Source of the DNA: Ardenticatenales bacterium
GTDB taxonomy: Bacteria > Chloroflexota > Anaerolineae > Promineifilales > Promineifilaceae
Assembly (NCBI GenBank): GCA_020634575.1
Contig: JACKBM010000029.1
Span: forward strand, 1-64,000
Length of the DNA stretch: 64,000 bases
Direction of reading: 5' to 3'
Shown: positions 19,427 through 27,181 of the stretch, one piece after another
Numbering within the stretch: position 1 is the first letter of the stretch
How the letters are laid out: each line of letters starts with the position of its first letter
Translations under genes and position numbers: made by a program
Notes under the pieces: model-generated
What the model saw: the letters and a program-made list of their open reading frames with translations, nothing else
The model's database searches: none
What the model was told of the DNA's origin: nothing

Positions 19427-20074
19427 TCAGGTTGTCGGTTTCGCCAGCTGAAAGGCGTCAGCCACCACAGCCGCCGTGGCCGCAATGTTCAGATCTCCGG
19501 CCACCGGACGCACGGGAAAGCCACAATTTGCCGCTTCAGTGGCCAGCCAGCGGCCATAGGCCACGTCGCGGGCCATCCAGTTGGCAAACGCCTGCTCCGG
19601 TTCCCGGCACTGGTCCAGTATCCCCTGAACCCAGGGACGCTGAGCATACATCGTTTTCTGAAATGCTGGCGTTGGCACGAGATAGAACGTGTGCTTCGGT
19701 TCGATGGCCAGGCTCGCGAGCAGCGCCGGCAGCAGGCCGGCGCCCTCCACGAGCACCGGCCGGTCGCCCGCCAGCGCCCCCAAATCGGCCAAAAGCAGCG
19801 GAAACTCCTCGCGATAAATGGCGATGACACGCGCCACCAGCTCCGGCACCGGCCGGAGCCAGATCTCGTCCCAACTCATTTGCCCCAACTGATGGAGGGT
19901 GGGTTGACCGGCCGGTGTGGCCGCCGCCTGGTGAGCCGGAAAATGGTCATCACAGGCGTACAACGCCAGTCCATACTGCTCAGCCAGTAACGCCGCGACC
20001 GAGCTTTTGCCGGAGCAAGGCGAGCCACCAAGCCAATAAATTCGTTCCGTGTAAACTGCTTGCGACCGACCCAT
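19427..20074 (-). CDS. P-loop kinase-like protein
   Basis: 215 aa. The ATG at 20074 has GGAG six bases upstream, preferred over a GTG five codons earlier. The Walker A motif GGSPCSGKSSVA lies near the N-terminus, followed by ALYACDDHFPAH and, at about residues 110-150, the VLVEGAGLLPALL block, a layout seen in small-molecule kinases of the AAA_33/shikimate-kinase type. Substrate unknown. It converges on the GH5-like gene with only 4 bp between the stops. Confidence 0.7.
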   Translation of the reverse strand: MGRSQAVYTERIYWLGGSPCSGKSSVAALLAEQYGLALYACDDHFPAHQAAATPAGQPTLHQLGQMSWDEIWLRPVPELVARVIAIYREEFPLLLADLGALAGDRPVLVEGAGLLPALLASLAIEPKHTFYLVPTPAFQKTMYAQRPWVQGILDQCREPEQAFANWMARDVAYGRWLATEAANCGFPVRPVAGDLNIAATAAVVADAFQLAKPTT

Positions 20075-20224
20075 CTGCTTCTCCAGCACGCATTGGCGTA
20101 CGCCTGAAATACGGTTATGCTATGCGCACCATCAGTTTCCAGCTGCGGCAAGCTGTGACGCGTTCAGCCAGGCCGCCCATTGTAAACCGTGCCAACCCAC
20201 CACCCCAAACCCGAAGGAGGGAAA

Positions 20225-21043
20225 ATGCCACGCAAGATCGTTGTAGGGACGCTGTTTGTTCTGCTTTTGGCCGCGCTTGCCTGCGGCCAGGCGCCACCCC
20301 CAATCGTTGTCACCCAGGTCGTGCTCAATGTTGTTACCGCTGAAGTCACCCGGCAGATTACTGAACATATCACCGCCGAGCCTGTTGTCGTGACGCGAGA
20401 ACTGCAAATCACTCGTCTTGTTGAGATAACCGCAACGCCTTCGAACACACCGCCGCCTACGCCCACTTTCCCGCCGCTCACAGACTTCCTGTACCATACC
20501 TTTGATACGCCGGCCGAATGGGTGTTGCCAGACAGTTCACCCACCAAAGTTGAAGACGGTGTCTTCAAGATGAGCCTGGGCCAGGCGGATGATGTGTACT
20601 GGACCTGGGCGGAGGGCGAGTACAGCGCCGGCTTTTACAGCCTCAGCGTCACCCAACTTAGCGGTGATACCGACGTCGCCTACGGGCTGGCATTTGGCGT
20701 GAACGAACGGGGTGATGAAATGTATCTATTCCTGCTGCACGCCAACGGCTACTATGCCATCGCCCATTGCCGGCGCAATTGCCAGACCTGGCGGTTTCTG
20801 AACGAAACAGGCGACTGGACAGCCCATCCTGACATCGAGCCCGGCCTGGACATCACACATAACCTGAGGATTGAAATGGAGGAAGACGGGCTCACCAGTT
20901 TTTATTATGGCGAAACGCAATTGGAATCGCTTGATCTACAGTCGTTCACGCCGGGCGGTGCCGGCATGTACATCCAGACATTTTCAGGTGAACAGGCGAC
21001 CGTTGCCTATGATAATCTCTTTTACGCCCCGTCGCGCGAATAG
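20225..21043 (+). CDS. Lipoprotein with LamG-like domain
   Basis: 272 aa. The start ATG at 20225 is fixed by GGAGG five bases upstream. The lipoprotein signal ends LLLAALAC. A valine-rich stretch with repeats of the kind TQVV, TRQI, TREL, TRLVEIT (about 25-70) is followed by a PSNTPPPTPTFPP linker and a C-terminal domain (95-272) with the sandwich-fold pattern of concanavalin-like/DUF1080 domains: FDTPAEWVLPDSSPTKVEDGVF near its start and YDNLFYAP at its end. It is probably a surface carbohydrate- or protein-binding lipoprotein; the ligand is unknown. Confidence 0.65.
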   Translation: MPRKIVVGTLFVLLLAALACGQAPPPIVVTQVVLNVVTAEVTRQITEHITAEPVVVTRELQITRLVEITATPSNTPPPTPTFPPLTDFLYHTFDTPAEWVLPDSSPTKVEDGVFKMSLGQADDVYWTWAEGEYSAGFYSLSVTQLSGDTDVAYGLAFGVNERGDEMYLFLLHANGYYAIAHCRRNCQTWRFLNETGDWTAHPDIEPGLDITHNLRIEMEEDGLTSFYYGETQLESLDLQSFTPGGAGMYIQTFSGEQATVAYDNLFYAPSRE

Positions 21044-21105
21044 GCGGAAAGCGGGATGTGACGGATAATCGGCCTGGTTAGCCAGCCGGCTGGCCCAGGA
21101 GCATC

Positions 21106-22281
21106 ATGAAACCGATTTCCCGCCGCGTCCAACCGATCGACAGCGCCAACGCCTTTCAAATCTGGCATCAGGCTCTGGAGCTGGAAAAACAGGGGGTCGA
21201 AATGATCCACCTGATTCTCGGCGAGCCCGATTTTTCCACGCCAGATCATATCGTCACTGCCGCCACCGCTGCGCTCTGGGCCGGCCGAACCAAATATGGC
21301 AGCGTAATCGGTTCGCATTCTTTCCAGCAGGCAGCGGCTGCTTACTTTACGCGGACCCGCGGCATCAACGCACGCGCGGAGCAGATCTTTCCTGCTCCCG
21401 GCGTCAAAGCGCTACTCTTTTTCAGCATGCTCGCGCTCATTGATGAAGGGGATGAGCTGCTGTTGCCTGATTTGAGTTACCCGGCTTACCGGGAAATCCT
21501 GAGCATCGCCGGGGGCCGCGAAGTTGAGTACCGGCTGGATCCGGCGCGCGGCTTCCAGCCAGATATTGCCTCCATTCGCGCCGCCATCTCGCCGCACACC
21601 AAGGCGATCATTCTCAATAGTCCCAATAACCCGACTGGCAGCATCATTGATGAAGCCACTACGGCCGCGCTGGCCGAACTGGTGCTGGCCAATGATCTTT
21701 GGGTCATTCTGGATGAGATCTACTATCAGTTCAGCTTTGACAGCCAACGGCCGCCGTCGCTGTTCAGCTATCCCGGCCTGATGGAACGGACAATCCTGAT
21801 GGATGGCCTGTCCAAGCCGTATGCCATGACCGGCTGGCGGGTGGGTTTCGCCCATTTTCCGGCCGGTCTTGTCGACAGCATCAAGCGGCTGCTGATCAGC
21901 GGCTTCTCCTGCTTACCGCCATTCATCGTCGATGCCGCCACTGAGGCGCTGACCGGCCCACAGGACAGTGTGGCCGAACTAACCGCCACCTACCAGGCCC
22001 GGCGCGATCTGATGCTGCCCTTGCTCGAGAGGATTGATGGGCTGCGGCCGCTGCGACCGGCCGGAGCCTTCTACATCTGGGTGGACATGCAGGCACTGCC
22101 TGCGCCGGGCCAATTTGTAGAACAGCTGCTGCACCAGGGGGTGGCGGTGATGCCGGGCAGCTCATTTGGACCAGCCGGCGACGATTACTTTCGCATCGCC
22201 CTTACCCAGCCCGCCCCGCTGCTACAGGCAGCCGCCGCGCGCATCGAACGCGCCGTAGCCGCCCAGTATCGCTCAGCGTAA
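21106..22281 (+). CDS. PLP-dependent class I/II aminotransferase
   Basis: 391 aa, full length. The start ATG has AGGAG four bases upstream. Diagnostic residues: NSPNNPTGS (Asn174-type), Asp203 in VILDEIYYQF, the Schiff-base Lys237 in DGLSKPYAMTGWRVGF and the carboxylate-binding Arg near the C-terminus in YFRIALTQ. It groups with the aspartate/aromatic aminotransferase (AAT I) fold; the amino donor and acceptor cannot be assigned. It is not obviously linked to its neighbours. Confidence 0.9.
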   Translation: MKPISRRVQPIDSANAFQIWHQALELEKQGVEMIHLILGEPDFSTPDHIVTAATAALWAGRTKYGSVIGSHSFQQAAAAYFTRTRGINARAEQIFPAPGVKALLFFSMLALIDEGDELLLPDLSYPAYREILSIAGGREVEYRLDPARGFQPDIASIRAAISPHTKAIILNSPNNPTGSIIDEATTAALAELVLANDLWVILDEIYYQFSFDSQRPPSLFSYPGLMERTILMDGLSKPYAMTGWRVGFAHFPAGLVDSIKRLLISGFSCLPPFIVDAATEALTGPQDSVAELTATYQARRDLMLPLLERIDGLRPLRPAGAFYIWVDMQALPAPGQFVEQLLHQGVAVMPGSSFGPAGDDYFRIALTQPAPLLQAAAARIERAVAAQYRSA

Positions 22282-22484
22282 AGGTGTCGTGAATTATTCC
22301 GGCAAGGCGATTTCGTAAGGAGTTGTTTAAGGATACCGCCATAGTGTAAGCTAAGGTAACGTGGAGGCAGCCGATTTGGCGTCTCCCAGTAACGGATTCA
22401 ACGTATTGGCACGTTTGACCAGGCCGCATAAGCTGCCCAGGTGCGCTTTTGCAGTTGTATGGGTAAACGTCCTGTGGAAAGGAC
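22282..22484. other. Leader region of the chemosensory operon
   Basis: About 200 bp with no gene. It should hold the promoter of the five-gene operon that starts at 22485. I see weak hairpin potential (GGAGGC near 22360 with GCGTCTCC near 22380) but no recognised riboswitch. Confidence 0.3.
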
Positions 22485-23447
22485 ATGTCAGAGGATAAGG
22501 GGCAACAGGAGCTGGTACAACAGCTACTGCGCGAAGGTATCGCCGCCACCAGGCAAGGCGATCTGGCCGGCGCGCGTCAGGCTTTCACCCAGGTCACCCA
22601 CACCGATCCCCAACACGAATACGGCTGGCTCTGGCGCTCCCTGGTTGAGGAAAGCACCGCGGCGGCTATTGAATGCCTGCAGCGGGTGCTGGCCATTAAC
22701 CCGGCCAATGAGCGTGCACAAAAGGCGCTGGCTCATTTGCAGGCGGACCGGCCGGTTCCCCCAGCGCCACAACCCATTCCTGCGGAGCCCGCGCTCTCGC
22801 AGGCCATTACCCTGGATAGCGAAACCGAAAGCGCCACCGTCACCCACTTCAAAAAACGGATTCAGACGGGGCCGCTGACGCCGCCGGAATCCGTTAACCT
22901 GACTGAGCAGTGGCTGCCAACCAACTTCGCGCCAGAAAGTGACGCGGTCCACGCTGCCCCACCGCTGGTCAATGGCGCCAGTCCAGAGCCTGTAGCCCTC
23001 ACCCATAACGACGATGTGGGGCACACAACCCCCTTGATCGCCCCGCCGCAGCGCCCCAGACAGCGCAACACCGTGATAGCCCCCTGCATCATGATCGTCG
23101 ACGACAGCCAGACTGTCCGGCTTATGGTGCGGCGGACGCTGGAGCGACTGGGGTATCAGATTTTGGAGGCCCAGGATGGCTTTGAGGCTCTGGCCCATCT
23201 GGCCAACCGCAGGCCGGACCTCATCCTGCTTGATATCACCATGCCCAGAATGGATGGTTATAAGGTCTGCCGCCTGATCAAGGAAAATGAAAATACCCGC
23301 CACATACCAGTTGTTATGTTGTCAGGCAAAGACGGTTTCTTTGACAAAGTCAAAGGCAAACTGGCGGGTGCCGCCGATTACATTACCAAACCGTTTGAGC
23401 AAAGTGAGCTTTTTCTGGCTATTCAAAGCCATCTCGACATGGGCTGA
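22485..23447 (+). CDS. TPR-like repeat protein with C-terminal CheY-type receiver
   Basis: 320 aa, first gene of the chemosensory operon. Residues 5-85 form helical tetratricopeptide-like repeats (GDLAGARQAFTQVTHTDPQ; ECLQRVLAINPANERAQKAL). A Pro-rich, low-complexity linker (88-198) joins them to a receiver domain (200-320) with MIVDDSQTVRLM, phospho-acceptor Asp250 in ILLDITMPRMDGY, VVMLSGKDGFFDKVKGKLAG and ITKPFEQ. The receiver resembles PilG/PatA-type regulators of Pil-Chp pathways, including the FDKVKGKLAGA segment. The TPR part probably docks it to another protein. It is a likely phosphorylation target of the CheA-like kinase four genes downstream (inference from context). Confidence 0.85.
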   Translation: MSEDKGQQELVQQLLREGIAATRQGDLAGARQAFTQVTHTDPQHEYGWLWRSLVEESTAAAIECLQRVLAINPANERAQKALAHLQADRPVPPAPQPIPAEPALSQAITLDSETESATVTHFKKRIQTGPLTPPESVNLTEQWLPTNFAPESDAVHAAPPLVNGASPEPVALTHNDDVGHTTPLIAPPQRPRQRNTVIAPCIMIVDDSQTVRLMVRRTLERLGYQILEAQDGFEALAHLANRRPDLILLDITMPRMDGYKVCRLIKENENTRHIPVVMLSGKDGFFDKVKGKLAGAADYITKPFEQSELFLAIQSHLDMG

Positions 23448-23594
23448 AGCCAGCTTCAGCGATAACAGCCAACGCGTTTACGTGCTGATGTGATGGCTGA
23501 GGGGAAACGTAAAAAATGTTTGATCTCGCAACTGCCGATCACCACCGCTGCACTCAGCCAGACTGGACCGCAGCGCCACCTGTGAGAGGTCGGC

Positions 23595-25385
23595 ATGGCT
23601 GGTAAGAAGAAGTCTCGGCGGCGTGCCGGTTCAGCGGCTGACCCGTTGGCCAATCTGGAGACCCTGGACATTTTCGACGAGACGCTGTTCTCAGAACCGT
23701 CTATCCCGACGCAGCCAGCCGCAGCCCCGCCAGAGCCTGCTGAACCTGAAAACAGTGACAAGACCCTGCCGGAGAACAGCCCGGCCCCGGTCGAGCCAGC
23801 CACCGAAGTTGAACCAGCGCCCAAACCATCCAAAACCCAGATGCTCAATGCCATGGGCATCGACTTTGACACCCTGGCCGACGAGACCGACCCGCCGCCG
23901 GCCGAACCCGTCGACGAAGCTGAACCAGAACCTGAGCCGGCGCCCAAACCATCCAAAACCCAGATGCTCAATGCCATGGGCATCGACTTTGACACCCTGG
24001 CCGATGAGACCGACCCGCCGCCGGCCGAACCCGTCGACGAAGCTGAACCAGAACCTGAGCCGGCGCCCAAACCATCCAAAACCCAGATGCTCAATGCCAT
24101 GGGCATCGACTTTGACACCCTGGCCGACGAGACCGACCCGCCGCCGGCCGAACCCGTCGACGAAGCTGAACCAGAACCTGAGCCGGCGCCCAAACCATCC
24201 AAAACCCAGATGCTCAATGCCATGGGCATTGACTTCGACACCCTGGCCGACGAAACTGACGCGGCCCCGGCCGAACCAGTCGACGAAATTGCACCAGCGC
24301 CTGAGACGGCGCCCAAACCATCCAATACCCAGATACTCAATGCTATGGGCGTTGATCTGGATGCGCTGGCTGGTGAATCAGGGTTGGAGGAGCCGCTGAC
24401 ACCATTGGAAGTCAACGAATGGCTGGGCTTTGCCGATATCGATGACGACCTCGCCGCCGCCGACTGGATGAATCTGGCCGAGGATAACGAAGCCGGCGAG
24501 CCGGCACCAGGGGCAGAGGCATTTGACCGGCCGGATATCACCGCCGCGGAGGCCGAGTTTGCCAGTTCCCTCTGGGAAGAGATAGAGGAATCGCTCACAC
24601 CGCTGTGGTTACCCCCTGACCATCCGGAAGTAACCGAGGCCGAGGCCCAGTTTGCTCAGTCACTCTGGGAAGAGATGGAAGAGCCGGCTGCCGAAGCGGC
24701 AGCCTTTGAATCATCCCCATGGGCTGAGGCCGAAGCGCTGCTACTGGAGCCGAGCAACACCGGCGATCTGGCCGTGCCGCCCAGTGACGAGCCGCTGCTG
24801 GCTTCACTGAAGCTGGACCTGGACGAACTTGTAGCAGAAACACTGGCCTTTGATACGGATGCGCCGCCGCCAACGCCTGAAGTAATGCCGCCGGCTACCC
24901 CGGCAAACGCGCCAGTGCCCCCCGCAATCCCAGCCGAAGCGGCGCCAACTCATCTGCGTTTCCAGCAGGAAGGGGTGCATTACGCCATCCCGTTGGGCCA
25001 GCTGATTGAGATCAGCCAGCCGCTGCCCATCACCTGGGTGCCCAACCTGCCGGCGTGGCTTCTGGGCATCTGCCAGCTGCGGGGCGATATTCATTCGGTG
25101 CTGGATTTGCAGCTTTTTGTCACCGGGCAGCATTTGCAGATCCGGCCGGATAGCCGTTTCCTTTTTGTGCGGGACGAGCGGGCTGAACTAACGACAGCTT
25201 TGATTGTCGACGCACCGCTGGAATTAACAACCCTACCAACCCGGCCAGCTAAATCAACTCAGCCAAAAGGACGACGCCAACCAGACCATATCGCCGGCTT
25301 CCTGGAGCAGGAGAATGAGCATATCATCCTGCTAAACCTGGATGCCTTGCTGGAAAAAACGGTCTGTCGCCAGAGTGAACCGTAG
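23595..25385 (+). CDS. CheW-like adaptor with tandem repeats
   Basis: 596 aa, acidic and Pro-rich. After a basic start (1-12) comes an acidic/Pro region (20-75), then five tandem 41-residue repeats (about 75-280), each with the core KPSKTQMLNAMGIDFDTLAD followed by an acidic Pro-rich spacer; the fifth is divergent. Two copies of an EAEFASSLWEEIEE-like motif follow (about 315-370). The CheW domain occupies about 455-596 (HYAIPLGQLIEISQ, GICQLRGDIHSVLDLQLF, HIILLNLDALL). CheW links receptors to CheA. The repeats look like multiple short docking helices spaced by flexible linkers, perhaps recruiting several copies of a partner (inference). Ends 6 bp before the MCP-like gene. Confidence 0.85.
   Translation: MAGKKKSRRRAGSAADPLANLETLDIFDETLFSEPSIPTQPAAAPPEPAEPENSDKTLPENSPAPVEPATEVEPAPKPSKTQMLNAMGIDFDTLADETDPPPAEPVDEAEPEPEPAPKPSKTQMLNAMGIDFDTLADETDPPPAEPVDEAEPEPEPAPKPSKTQMLNAMGIDFDTLADETDPPPAEPVDEAEPEPEPAPKPSKTQMLNAMGIDFDTLADETDAAPAEPVDEIAPAPETAPKPSNTQILNAMGVDLDALAGESGLEEPLTPLEVNEWLGFADIDDDLAAADWMNLAEDNEAGEPAPGAEAFDRPDITAAEAEFASSLWEEIEESLTPLWLPPDHPEVTEAEAQFAQSLWEEMEEPAAEAAAFESSPWAEAEALLLEPSNTGDLAVPPSDEPLLASLKLDLDELVAETLAFDTDAPPPTPEVMPPATPANAPVPPAIPAEAAPTHLRFQQEGVHYAIPLGQLIEISQPLPITWVPNLPAWLLGICQLRGDIHSVLDLQLFVTGQHLQIRPDSRFLFVRDERAELTTALIVDAPLELTTLPTRPAKSTQPKGRRQPDHIAGFLEQENEHIILLNLDALLEKTVCRQSEP
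23817..24431 (+). repeat. Five 123-bp tandem repeats inside the CheW-like gene
   Basis: Copies begin at 23817, 23940, 24063, 24186 and 24309, an exact spacing of 123 bp (41 codons). The first four are almost identical at DNA level; the fifth has drifted (NTQILNAMGVDLDALAG). No copy breaks the frame. Confidence 0.95.
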
Positions 25386-25391
25386 CCAACT

Positions 25392-27167
25392 ATGTCCCAG
25401 ACCCACGCCTCACCTGTTAAGCCGGCCCAGCGCCTCGCGGTCAGATTCAGTCTGACCATAGCGCTTTTCGCCGTCGCCTTGCTCTTACTGCTCGGCAGCG
25501 TGGCGCTGCTGATCCAGCGCCAGCAGCGTCATTACCGGGCGTTGGCGCTGGGGTTACAGACTGCTTTGCTCACCGAGCAACTGGGCCAGGCCGGTTTGCG
25601 CCAGGACGCCATACCCGACGAAATGGAAAACTGGTTGGCCGTGATCGGCGAGAATCTGGCCAGGCTAAGAGCCGGCGACCCCGAGGAAGATTTGCCCATC
25701 CCGCAGGCAACAACCGCCGCCGCGCTGGCAACTGCCCAGCAGGATCAGGCCCGAGCGGCCACAGCCATGACCGCCCTGCTTGCCGAGCCAGACAACGCGG
25801 TGGTCCGCAGCGAGTTTGTCAACAGCCTCGATGGGTTGGCCAACAGTCTGGCTGCGGTCACGCTGCAACAGCAGCGCGAACTGGACAGGGCCGCCGACCC
25901 TTTGCTAATTTCCCTCCCGCTGGGCCTGTTGCTGGCCCTGATCGGGCTGGTCATGCTTCTATTCCAGGGTCGGCGACTCTTCCGCCAGCAAGAGAGGCTG
26001 GCAGCGACCCTGAGACGGGCCACAGCAGGCGACTATGCCGCCCGTGCCGAGATTTTGCATCGGGACGAAACCGGCCGGATCGCCGGCCAGCTCAACACGC
26101 TGTTGGCACAGCTACAGCTGGCCCAGGTAGCGGACGAACAGCAAGAAATCTGGCAGGCGGCGCTCAACAACCTTCTGGCCGATATCGACCAGATGTCGAC
26201 AGGCGACCTGAGCAAGGAAGCGGATGAAACCGTCGCCCTGACCGGCGCGGTCGCCGGGGCGGTGAATGGCCTTCTCGGCCAGTTCCGCAGCCTGATAGGG
26301 CATGTACAGACAGCCACAACCGCTATCCGCCTGGCAGCCAGCGACGCCCAAAGTGCGGCTGGCGAGCTGAGCAATACGCAAAGCAGCCAGGAACGCGAGC
26401 TGATGTACGTGCGGCGTGAGCTGGGCAGCCTCAAGTCTGTCCTGGAAAGTGCCGCCGCCCGCGCCGGTCAGGCCGACCAGCTCGGCGCCGATATCCGCTC
26501 ACTAACCCAGCAGAACCGGGCGGCGATTGACGATACGGTGGCCCAGATGGAGCAGCTCCGCCGGCGGGTTCGCGCTGAAAGCTGGCAAAGCGATCAGCTG
26601 GCCGCCGCCGGCCTGGAAATGGGCCAGGTCGGTGAGTTAGCGAGCGATTTTGCCGAGCGGGCCAACATCCTCGCCCTCAACAGCTCCGTCCAGGCCGCCA
26701 TGGCCGGCCCTGAGGGCAAGCGACTGGCGACATTTGCTCAGGAGCTGGAACAACTGGCGGGACAAGCAGCTGAGCTGGCACGTCAGGCAGTCGCCGCCGC
26801 GAGTAGCACCCAAGCCACAGCTGCGGAGGCGCGGACGGCGCTGACTACGGTCAGCGGCAACGCCGCCGCAGAACGCGACGCGGCTGGTCAGGCCCGGCAA
26901 GCCCTGACCAGCATCGGGGCCCTGGCCAATGAATTTGTCGATGTGGCCGAGAATCTACGGGCCGATCTGGAACAGCAGCTAGAGTTGGCTGGCAACCTGC
27001 TGGGCATTTGCGGCGAAATTGCTGAGCGCCTGCCGGCCGAAACGGCCGCGACCCAGGCTGCGGTCCAATCAATTAACCAGGCCGCCCTGCATGCTGAGGA
27101 AATGCGCGCCTCACTGGCCCAGTACAAATTACCGGCCGGTACCCGCAACGGGCGCCATAAGGTATAG
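25392..27167 (+). CDS. PilJ/MCP-like chemoreceptor with degenerate signalling tip
   Basis: 591 aa membrane receptor. Membrane segments lie at about 19-41 and 170-192, enclosing a helical extracellular domain (45-168). A first HAMP domain (193-245) and a second HAMP-like unit (about 255-305, with DIDQMSTGDLSKEADE) precede a long coiled-coil cytoplasmic domain (310-580). The tip region reads ERANILALNSSVQAAMAGPE where classical chemoreceptors have QTNLLALNAAIEAARAGE, and GKRLATFAQELEQLA in place of GRGFAVVAEEVRKLA, so it is recognisable but altered at residues that contact CheA/CheW. No clear methylation sites or CheR-binding tail. It sits between the CheW-like and CheA-like genes. Confidence 0.85.
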   Translation: MSQTHASPVKPAQRLAVRFSLTIALFAVALLLLLGSVALLIQRQQRHYRALALGLQTALLTEQLGQAGLRQDAIPDEMENWLAVIGENLARLRAGDPEEDLPIPQATTAAALATAQQDQARAATAMTALLAEPDNAVVRSEFVNSLDGLANSLAAVTLQQQRELDRAADPLLISLPLGLLLALIGLVMLLFQGRRLFRQQERLAATLRRATAGDYAARAEILHRDETGRIAGQLNTLLAQLQLAQVADEQQEIWQAALNNLLADIDQMSTGDLSKEADETVALTGAVAGAVNGLLGQFRSLIGHVQTATTAIRLAASDAQSAAGELSNTQSSQERELMYVRRELGSLKSVLESAAARAGQADQLGADIRSLTQQNRAAIDDTVAQMEQLRRRVRAESWQSDQLAAAGLEMGQVGELASDFAERANILALNSSVQAAMAGPEGKRLATFAQELEQLAGQAAELARQAVAAASSTQATAAEARTALTTVSGNAAAERDAAGQARQALTSIGALANEFVDVAENLRADLEQQLELAGNLLGICGEIAERLPAETAATQAAVQSINQAALHAEEMRASLAQYKLPAGTRNGRHKV

Positions 27168-27181
27168 TCCAGGTCACGATC

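Noticed and set aside
23817..24431. CRISPR-like array
   Set aside because: The repeats are contiguous, coding and in frame with no unique spacers.
23456..24598. Ser/Gly-repeat protein antisense to the CheW-like gene
   Set aside because: It only reflects the 123-bp repeats read backwards; there is no ribosome site, and the plus strand encodes a CheW domain in frame with the repeats.
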